The notes beneath the pieces are model-generated. The model worked only from the letters and a program-made list of their open reading frames with translations, had not been told where the DNA came from and searched no databases. DNA of 12,007 nt from Kiloniellaceae bacterium. Its GTDB lineage: Bacteria; Pseudomonadota; Alphaproteobacteria; Kiloniellales; Kiloniellaceae. The translations under genes and the position numbers were made by a program. The stretch covers positions 1-12,007 of the forward strand of contig JAJFGM010000212.1 of the NCBI GenBank assembly GCA_021776145.1, given 5' to 3'. Below, one piece after another: positions 7,070-12,007 of the stretch. Positions within the stretch are counted from its first letter, which is position 1. Each line of letters begins with the position of its first letter.

Positions 7070-7251
7070 TGCTCATCGAGGGTCCCGCCGCCGGTGAGTT
7101 GACAACTTCCCGGAGGTTGCTCGCTCGTATTGCCGATGTCAATTGCCGTTGTGCGGCCCCTCTGAGGCCCGGCTCGCCGGCTGCGTCAGTCGGTCCCATT
7201 CTATTCCGGCGGGCCCTTCTGTAGCATGCCTGGGTGTCAGTCCTTTTCGCC

Positions 7252-7257
7252 AGGGAG
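7252..7257 (+). promoter_or_regulatory. Ribosome binding site of the DUF2189 gene
   Basis: AGGGAG six bases before ATG 7264. It decides between ATG 7264 and the in-frame GTG 7234, in favour of 7264. Confidence 0.65.
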
Positions 7258-7263
7258 CGAAAG

Positions 7264-8070
7264 ATGACCGAGAGCGCGACGCGGGATGCGGCGGGGCGCC
7301 GGTCCCAGTGGCCGGCGGTGCGAAAGATTGCGCGTGGCGACCTGTTGGAGGCGCTGGCCGCCGGCCTGCGCGACTTTCGCCAGGCCCCGTTCTATGGCCT
7401 GATGTTCGGCGCCTTTTATGTCCTGGGCGGTTGGCTTCTGATTTTTCTGCTGATCGCCTTCGATCTTCCCTTCCTGGTCTATCCCATGGCCGCCGGATTT
7501 GCCTTGGTGGCCCCCTTCGTTGCCACCGGCCTCTACGCCGTTTCCTACTGCCTGGAGGGCCGCGAGCCGCTGTCCTGGTCGGCCGTGCACCGTTTGGTGT
7601 GGCAGGCGGCGCGGCGGGATCTCGGCTGGATGGCACTCATAACGGGCTTTTCCTTTTTCCTCTGGATGGATATCGCGGCCTTGCTGTTCTTCGGTTTTCT
7701 CGGGCTCGAGGCGCTGTCGGCGGAATTCTCGTTGCTGGAAATTCTCGCCACACCCACCGGCTTGCTGTTCCTTGTCATCGGCAATACGGCGGGCGCCGTC
7801 ATCGCCCTGGCTGTCTTTTCCTTTTCCGTCACCTCCTTTCCCATGCTCTTCGAGCGCGATTGCGACTTCGTCACCGCCATGGTCACCAGCGTCCGCGTGG
7901 TTCTGGCAAACCGCGCCGTCATGGTGGTCTGGTGCGCCCTGATCGCCGGGCTTGTCGGAATGTCGTTGCTCTCCGGCCTGGTCGGGCTCTTCGTCGTCCT
8001 GCCGGTGCTTGGCCACGCTTCGTGGCACCTTTATCGTCGCGCGGTCGTGCCGCCGGGCGAGGTCGACTGA
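7264..8070 (+). CDS. DUF2189-family integral membrane protein
   Basis: The 268-residue protein has about six membrane segments (roughly 45-65, 68-95, 122-148, 163-195, 217-233 and 235-252) and matches the alphaproteobacterial DUF2189 family (COG5473 type), whose function is unknown. Characteristic stretches are the amphipathic N-terminal LLEALAAGLRDFRQAP (about 27-42), SFPMLFERDCDF (about 191-202) and the ending PVLGHASWHLYRRAV (about 247-261). The start ATG 7264 is chosen because AGGGAG lies six bases upstream; GTG 7234 would add ten residues and has no such site. It is divergent from the hyu operon and shares its control region. It is followed after 109 bases by the NTF2-like gene on the same strand, possibly as one unit. 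No link to hydantoin metabolism can be seen in the sequence. Confidence 0.82.
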   Translation: MTESATRDAAGRRSQWPAVRKIARGDLLEALAAGLRDFRQAPFYGLMFGAFYVLGGWLLIFLLIAFDLPFLVYPMAAGFALVAPFVATGLYAVSYCLEGREPLSWSAVHRLVWQAARRDLGWMALITGFSFFLWMDIAALLFFGFLGLEALSAEFSLLEILATPTGLLFLVIGNTAGAVIALAVFSFSVTSFPMLFERDCDFVTAMVTSVRVVLANRAVMVVWCALIAGLVGMSLLSGLVGLFVVLPVLGHASWHLYRRAVVPPGEVD

Positions 8071-8167
8071 CACACCCCCTCGAGGCCCACCGCTCCGTTA
8101 CCAGCCTTGAAATCCGCGGCGCCGGAATTCACACTCACGGCTCTGCTACAAGAGTCCGCGGAGCGCA

Positions 8168-8174
8168 AAGGGAG
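8168..8174 (+). promoter_or_regulatory. Ribosome binding site of the NTF2-like gene
   Basis: AAGGGAG five bases before ATG 8180, which supports that start. Confidence 0.65.
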
Positions 8175-8179
8175 ATCTC

Positions 8180-8563
8180 ATGAGCGATGGACATGAAGTG
8201 ACACTCGAACTCCTGGATACGATCCAGGATGCTTTCAATCGCCACGATGTCGATGGCATCCTGTCGCACTTTGCCGAGGACTGCGAATGGCTTATGGCGC
8301 GTGGGCCCTCGCCGCGCGAGGCGCGGCGCTGCCGCGGCAAGGCGGAAATCGGCCAGGTGCTGGCGGAACGCTACGCGCGAATTCCCGATATGCGCTGGGT
8401 CGACATCAGGCATTGGATCATGGGCGACAAGGCGGTCTCGGAATGGGCCGTGCAAGGCACGGCAGATAATGGCGACAAGCTGGATTTTCTCGGCTGCGAC
8501 CTTTGGGAGTTTCGCGATGGCAAGGTGACCAAGAAGGACACCTACTGGAAAACCATCGAATAG
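8180..8563 (+). CDS. SnoaL-like / NTF2-fold small protein
   Basis: The 127-residue soluble protein fits the SnoaL-like, NTF2-superfamily cone fold. Its N-terminal helix (about 5-32) has the typical DAFNRHDVDGILSHFAEDCEW (about 17-37), followed by a GKAEIGQVLAERYARIPD helix (about 53-70) and beta strands ending FRDGKVTKKDTYW (about 111-123). Members include small enzymes (isomerases, cyclases, dehydratases) and ligand-binding proteins. Sequence alone does not say which applies here. An AAGGGAG site precedes the start by five bases. It may be co-transcribed with the DUF2189 gene 109 bases upstream, and it converges on the TetR-type gene with only 32 bases between stops. No clear terminator is visible in that gap. 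Confidence 0.85.
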   Translation: MSDGHEVTLELLDTIQDAFNRHDVDGILSHFAEDCEWLMARGPSPREARRCRGKAEIGQVLAERYARIPDMRWVDIRHWIMGDKAVSEWAVQGTADNGDKLDFLGCDLWEFRDGKVTKKDTYWKTIE

Positions 8564-8595
8564 GCGGCTAATCCAGACTCGGTAACTGCCTTTGC

Positions 8596-9237
8596 TCAGG
8601 CCGCATCGTCAGCGGCGCGCGCGGCCTTGCCCCACAGGCGCGTCACGGCGCGGTCCGCCGTGGCCAAACGCCGTGCCAAATACTCCCGGGTTCGTGACTG
8701 CTGCGGGCTGCGGTCATTGCACCACACCCACAAGGTGGCGAGAAAAAGGCCGCTCAAACCGGCTTCCTCGATCTGCCGGCGACGCCCGCCCGCGTCGAGA
8801 ATGGCTGCATCGCGCAGCCATTGGATGGTGCGCGACAGGTTGAAGATCATTGGCACCCAGTGATGCGGGTGCGCGGGCGTGAGTTTCTCCGAAATCATCT
8901 GGCGGGTCATCTCGCGGTGCGGCGCCAGGGCGTCGAACCAGCCCATGATCAGGCGATAGAGGCGCGTCTCGGCCGGCAGGTCGGCGAAGTCCGGTGGCGT
9001 CGGGGCCAGCATGGCCTGCCAGGCTCGGGCGAACCAGGCGTCGGCGATGGCGTCCTTGTCGCGGTAGTGGCGTTGGATATCCGCCAAGGAAACGTTCAAA
9101 CGGGCCGCGACATCGCGTAGCCGCAAGCGCCCCCAGCCGCTCTCCTCGGCCAGTTCGATGGCCGTATCGAGGATTTTCGCGGCCAAGCTCTCGGGTGATC
9201 GTCCGCGGCTCTTGCGACCTTTGCCGCTTGAGTCCAT
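8596..9237 (-). CDS. TetR-type regulator with COQ9-like C-terminal half
   Basis: The 213-residue protein has a basic N-terminus and a TetR-like DNA-binding domain (about 15-65), with the helix-turn-helix in LRDVAARLNVSLADIQRHYR (about 40-59) and the following KDAIADAWF helix. The C-terminal part resembles the COQ9/TetR-fold pattern: WLRDAAILD (about 140-148), a helix through FLATLWVWCNDRSP (about 165-178), and TREYLARRL (about 183-191). The start ATG 9237 has GGAGG five bases upstream; an in-frame GTG at 9249 adds only four residues and overlaps that site. It lies downstream of the EamA transporter gene on the same strand, with a 122-base gap. It may control that transporter, its own gene or distant genes; the ligand is unknown. 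A COQ9-like lipid-binding role is a less likely alternative. Confidence 0.8.
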   Translation of the reverse strand: MDSSGKGRKSRGRSPESLAAKILDTAIELAEESGWGRLRLRDVAARLNVSLADIQRHYRDKDAIADAWFARAWQAMLAPTPPDFADLPAETRLYRLIMGWFDALAPHREMTRQMISEKLTPAHPHHWVPMIFNLSRTIQWLRDAAILDAGGRRRQIEEAGLSGLFLATLWVWCNDRSPQQSRTREYLARRLATADRAVTRLWGKAARAADDAA

Positions 9238-9242
9238 GTCCA

Positions 9243-9247
9243 CCTCC
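9243..9247 (-). promoter_or_regulatory. Ribosome binding site of the TetR-type gene
   Basis: GGAGG on the minus strand five bases before ATG 9237. It decides the start against GTG 9249, which would overlap this site. Confidence 0.65.
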
Positions 9248-9359
9248 ACTGTTCAACGGGATGGAAGACTGCCCCGAGTTTCCGCCATGGCCGCCGACAC
9301 AGTCAAGCCGGCCGCTCAAATCGCCGTTTTCGAATTCGCGGCATCCGCTGCTCACTGAT

Positions 9360-10265
9360 CTAGCGGCCGCGCGCCTCGCTAGTGCGCATCCCCGGGCCTG
9401 AAAGCGTCAGGGCGATCGACGCCAGCACCAGGACCAGGGCCGTCAGTTTCTCCCAGGTCAGCGGGTCGCCGAGCAACAGGCTGGCCGAGAGAACGCCGAC
9501 GATGGGCACCAGCAGCGTGCCGATGGCGGCGACCGAGGCCGGCAGGCGGCCGACCAGAGTGATCCAGGCGGCGTGGCAGACGACCATCGGAAAGACGATG
9601 TGATACAGCAGCGTCAGCATCACCGCCGAGCTGGGCGGGTCCAATCGCCAGGGCTGCTCGAGGGCGAGCGCGGCAATGGCCGCCGGCAGGGCCGAACAGC
9701 CCATCATCCAAGCGGTCCGCGCGACAGGCGCGATCGTCCATTGGCGTGACTTCAAGACGATGGTGCCGGCCGCCCAGGAGATCGCGGCGCACAACATGAT
9801 GAGCGGCCCGAGCGGCGCCTCTAAAAAGGCGCCGAAATCGTCGTAGATCAGAACGCCCAGTCCCAGCATGCCGCAGCAGAGCGAGGCCAGGCGCCAGGCG
9901 TTGAGCTTCTCGGCAAGAAATAGGACCGAGAACAGCGCGGTCCACATCGGCATCGTGAAGGCGATGATCGCCGCCTTCGAGGTTTCGGTCAGCAGTTGTC
10001 CGAAGGCGGCGAAGATGTTGAAGCCGAGGATGGTCAGGATACCGGCGACGACAAGCCGCAGGCGTTCGCCGCGGGCCGGGACGAGGGACTCGCCGCGCAG
10101 GCATGCCAGTGCCGCGAGGATCAGCGTGCCGCAGCCGAGCCCGATGGCACGCAGGGTCCAGGGCGGAAGATCGCCCAGAATGAATTTCACGGCCGGCCAG
10201 TTGAGGCCCCAGAAAAGTCCGATTGTGACCACCAACGCCAGATCGGCGGCGCGGGCGCGGCTCAA
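9360..10265 (-). CDS. EamA/DMT-superfamily transporter (RhaT/YdcZ-like permease)
   Basis: The 301-residue, very hydrophobic protein has about ten membrane segments arranged as two EamA repeats (about 10-135 and 147-290). The opening VTIGLFWGLNWPAVKF (about 13-28) and the second-repeat ending with ASVAAIGTLLVPIVGVLSA are typical of drug/metabolite exporters. Members export amino acids, nucleosides or other metabolites; the substrate is not predictable here. The start is an unusual TTG at 10265 that overlaps the stop of the acetyltransferase gene as TTGA. It has only a weak upstream purine stretch, so translation probably depends on coupling. A start at an internal GTG a few codons later cannot be excluded. 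The acetyltransferase and transporter probably form one unit, perhaps modifying and exporting a compound. Confidence 0.87.
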   Translation of the reverse strand: MSRARAADLALVVTIGLFWGLNWPAVKFILGDLPPWTLRAIGLGCGTLILAALACLRGESLVPARGERLRLVVAGILTILGFNIFAAFGQLLTETSKAAIIAFTMPMWTALFSVLFLAEKLNAWRLASLCCGMLGLGVLIYDDFGAFLEAPLGPLIMLCAAISWAAGTIVLKSRQWTIAPVARTAWMMGCSALPAAIAALALEQPWRLDPPSSAVMLTLLYHIVFPMVVCHAAWITLVGRLPASVAAIGTLLVPIVGVLSASLLLGDPLTWEKLTALVLVLASIALTLSGPGMRTSEARGR

Positions 10266-10708
10266 ACCTTCATCTCATAGAGGTTCCAGGTGGTCTTGCT
10301 CGAGAGCTTGTCATAGACCGCCCGGGCCCGATAATTGTCGTCGGCTGTGATCCAGCGCACGATGTCCCAGCCGCGATTCCCCGCGACGTCTTGCAGCTGC
10401 GCGAAGAGGACCTCGGCGACACCCTGGCCGCGCCCTTCGGGGGCGACGAAAAGGTCGTCGAGAAAGCCTATGTCGGCGCCGCGCAGCGGACTCGGCATGC
10501 GGCGAAAGTGGGCCAGGCCAACCGCCTCGCCGTCGCACAGCGCCAGGACGCCTTCCAACTCGTGCTCTAGATCGGTGATCCAGCTCCACACGGCCGCGGC
10601 GATCTCGTCGGTCATCTGGCGTTTGTAGAAGGTGGCGTAGCCGTCATAGAGGCGGCGCCAATCGGCGTGCAGCCTCTCGTCCGGCCCGACCAGCTCGATT
10701 TTCGGCAT
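10262..10708 (-). CDS. GNAT-family N-acetyltransferase
   Basis: The 148-residue protein has the GNAT fold that transfers an acetyl group from acetyl-CoA to an amine. The core strand and pyrophosphate-binding loop are seen as GFLDDLFVAPEGRGQGVAEVL (about 81-101), with R93-x-x-G-x-A matching the Q/R-x-x-G-x-G/A signature. The later DNYRARAVYDKL (about 124-135) is the usual motif B region. The start ATG 10708 has AAAGGAA about ten bases upstream. Its stop overlaps the TTG start of the EamA transporter. The acceptor is unknown; spermidine/diamine, amino-acid or antibiotic-like amines are all possible in this family. Pairing with an exporter suggests a small-amine handling or detoxification unit, which is inference. 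Confidence 0.88.
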   Translation of the reverse strand: MPKIELVGPDERLHADWRRLYDGYATFYKRQMTDEIAAAVWSWITDLEHELEGVLALCDGEAVGLAHFRRMPSPLRGADIGFLDDLFVAPEGRGQGVAEVLFAQLQDVAGNRGWDIVRWITADDNYRARAVYDKLSSKTTWNLYEMKV

Positions 10709-10859
10709 CTTGCGAGTGTTCCTTTCCTGGCGGATCTATGATCCTGCTCTCTGCGCCCGATCATTGTCAGGACCGGGCACCGTTTTAAACGGCCACTTGC
10801 CGAGTTTACACCTGGTCCACTCTTCCAGCGAGCGCGGTCCCCGACCTAGTGTCGAGCCA
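10709..10859. other. Intergenic region between MFS and GNAT genes
   Basis: This 151-base gap separates two minus-strand genes and probably contains the promoter of the GNAT-EamA unit. It holds the palindrome at 10780-10792 and a weak 5-bp hairpin around the MFS stop codon (10847-10862). A CTGACA hexamer reads leftward from about 10773, but no good -10 is seen at normal spacing. No small gene can be supported. Confidence 0.45.
10780..10792. promoter_or_regulatory. Candidate operator palindrome upstream of the GNAT-EamA unit
   Basis: CCGTTTTAAACGG has perfect 6-base arms (CCGTTT / AAACGG) around a single central base. It is an AT-rich patch in GC-rich DNA, about 70 bases upstream of ATG 10708. 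This placement fits an operator or part of a promoter. Which protein binds it is unknown; the nearby TetR-type regulator is one candidate. Confidence 0.35.
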
Positions 10860-12007
10860 CTAAGTGCCATGCGCCTGTTCGGCGCCCGGGCGTCGCAAGG
10901 CGGGAACCAGGAGCAGGGTCGCGACGACGCAATAGACGGCAAAACCCAGGCAGATCCCCTCCATGCTGCCACCGGCGTCGAGCACAAACCCGATGGTGAC
11001 CGGCCCCAGGGCCGAGGCGAAGACGCTGAGCGAGCCGGCCAGGGATTTGATCGCGCCAAGGTGTTTGGAGCCGTAGAGTTCGGCCCAGAGCGCCGCCAGC
11101 CCGGTGAAGTGGAGGCCCGAGCTCATGCCGGCGAACAAAAAGTAGGGAAGCACCCAAAAGGCCGCCTCGGCCGGCACCAGAAGGACCAGCGACAGGGCCA
11201 TCGGCAAAAGAAACAGCGGCACGATCCTGGCGGCGCTCAGGCGGTCGATCAGCGGGCCGGCGGCGAGCGAGGTGACAACGGTGCTGAGCGCGTAGACCCA
11301 GTAGCTGCCGGTGACCCAGGCCGCCGACCAGCCCTTGGCCTCTGCCAGGGTCAGGTGGTGAAAGAACATCGCGGTCATGATGAACGAGGGGGCGAGGACC
11401 GCTGGCAGCATCAGGTAGAAGCGCGCTTCGCTCAGCATCTGCCGGCGCGTGCGGTCCCTTGCCGACGTGCCGTCGCCGGCCGCCTCGTGGAGCTCGGCCA
11501 AATGCCGGTCATGGCGATGTCCGTGACCGCGCAGCAGCCATAGCGCGATAGGGACCACCAGGAGCACGGCGATGCCGACCATGGCGTAGGTTTGGCGCCA
11601 GCCCCAAAAGGCGATGGCGACGACCGCGAGGACCGGCAACAACGCCTCGGCAGCCGAGAAACCGATGGTGGAAATGGCCAGGGCCTTGCCGCGATCACGG
11701 CCGTGGTAGCGCGCCATCGAAACCGCCGCGGCATGACTGGTCAGCCCCTGTCCGCTCTGCCGCAGCAGGAAGATCGCCACGCCCAGAAAGACGATCGAGT
11801 TGGCCAGGCTCATGGCGATGCAGGCGGTCGCGAGGGCAAGCAGCACGCCGGCGGCGAATACCCGCAGATCGTAACGGTCGATCAACTGGCCGGTCCAGGG
11901 CAGCAGTAGGGCGCTGGCCAGCGTGCCGACAAGATAGAGACTGCCCCATTCGGTGTGGCTGAGCCCGAATTCGGCTCGCACCTCGGGGCCGAAGACGCCG
12001 ATGAAAT
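10860..12007 (-). CDS. MFS transporter, N-terminus beyond the window
   Basis: The frame stays open to the right edge, giving 381 residues and lacking probably the first 20-40. The first visible residues, FIGVFGPEVRAEFGLSHTEW, continue the usual extracytoplasmic loop after TM1, so the internal GTG at 11981 is not the true start. Typical MFS features are GTLASALLLPWTGQLIDRYD (the motif-A region after TM2), GRDRGKALAISTIGFSAAEA (TM4-5 region) and GPLIDRLSAARI in the second half. About eleven membrane segments are visible. The central loop between TM6 and TM7 is rich in histidine (GHGHRHDRH, about 11502-11528). The substrate is not predictable. It is followed by a 151-base gap before the GNAT gene on the same strand, so it is probably a separate unit. 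Confidence 0.88.
   Translation of the reverse strand, partial: FIGVFGPEVRAEFGLSHTEWGSLYLVGTLASALLLPWTGQLIDRYDLRVFAAGVLLALATACIAMSLANSIVFLGVAIFLLRQSGQGLTSHAAAVSMARYHGRDRGKALAISTIGFSAAEALLPVLAVVAIAFWGWRQTYAMVGIAVLLVVPIALWLLRGHGHRHDRHLAELHEAAGDGTSARDRTRRQMLSEARFYLMLPAVLAPSFIMTAMFFHHLTLAEAKGWSAAWVTGSYWVYALSTVVTSLAAGPLIDRLSAARIVPLFLLPMALSLVLLVPAEAAFWVLPYFLFAGMSSGLHFTGLAALWAELYGSKHLGAIKSLAGSLSVFASALGPVTIGFVLDAGGSMEGICLGFAVYCVVATLLLVPALRRPGAEQAHGT

Larger units (their letters stand above)
6897..7263. other. Divergent intergenic control region
   Basis: The 367 bases between hyuA (leftward) and the DUF2189 gene (rightward) hold no protein gene I can support. Features seen are a GC-rich hairpin at 6986-7000, a palindrome at 7056-7069, TTGACA on the plus strand at 7099-7104, TTGACA on the minus strand at 7142-7137, and a directly repeated ATTGCCG at 7129-7135 and 7142-7148. 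Neither TTGACA has a good -10 partner at normal spacing. Promoters for both flanking units are expected here but cannot be placed exactly. Confidence 0.6.

Noticed and set aside
7129..7148. Direct repeat ATTGCCG twice, 13 bases apart
   Set aside because: Only two 7-base copies; it could be a pair of half-sites, but chance is likely and it overlaps the minus-strand TTGACA.
7008..7199. 63-codon minus-strand frame in the divergent region
   Set aside because: No ribosome binding site, no family resemblance, and it covers likely regulatory DNA.
10847..10862. Terminator hairpin at the MFS stop codon
   Set aside because: The stem is only five base pairs, overlaps the stop codon and has no T-run.
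10710..11543. 277-codon plus-strand open frame
   Set aside because: It is antisense to the MFS transporter and the adjoining gap; composition is typical of a shadow frame.

Overview
The window is a GC-rich, tightly packed bacterial segment. Short intergenic gaps, ATGA-type start/stop overlaps, many G/C-ending codons and protein families common in Rhodospirillales-like organisms suggest an alphaproteobacterium; this is an inference from composition and gene families, not from a marker gene. No rRNA, tRNA, CRISPR array, insertion sequence or phage gene was seen.

Left block (about 95-6896, all minus strand): one catabolic operon read right to left. The order is an ATP-dependent hydantoinase/oxoprolinase alpha subunit (HyuA type), its beta subunit (HyuB type), a HisC-like PLP aminotransferase, a two-cysteine Asp/Glu-racemase/maleate-isomerase-type enzyme, a possible 31-codon reading frame, and an AbrB-family membrane protein with an internal duplication. 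Most junctions overlap by 4-8 bases, so the genes are probably translated in a coupled way. The likely logic is uptake or export of a small cyclic amide or its product (AbrB), ATP-driven ring opening (HyuA/HyuB), stereochemical or cis-trans isomerisation (racemase family) and removal of the amino group (aminotransferase). The substrate cannot be read from the sequence.

Middle (6897-9237): a 367-base divergent control region holds a good palindrome, a GC-rich hairpin in the presumed leader of the hyu operon, and exact TTGACA hexamers on both strands. To its right, on the plus strand, lie a DUF2189-type integral membrane protein and a small SnoaL/NTF2-like protein. These converge on a minus-strand TetR-type regulator whose C-terminal half resembles COQ9.

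Right block (9360-12007, minus strand): a GNAT acetyltransferase overlaps an EamA/DMT-type transporter (TTG start). Upstream of them is an MFS transporter that runs off the right edge of the window, so its N-terminus is missing here. The most interesting part of the window is the hyuAB-aminotransferase-isomerase-AbrB operon, which looks like an uncharacterised lactam/hydantoin-type degradation pathway.
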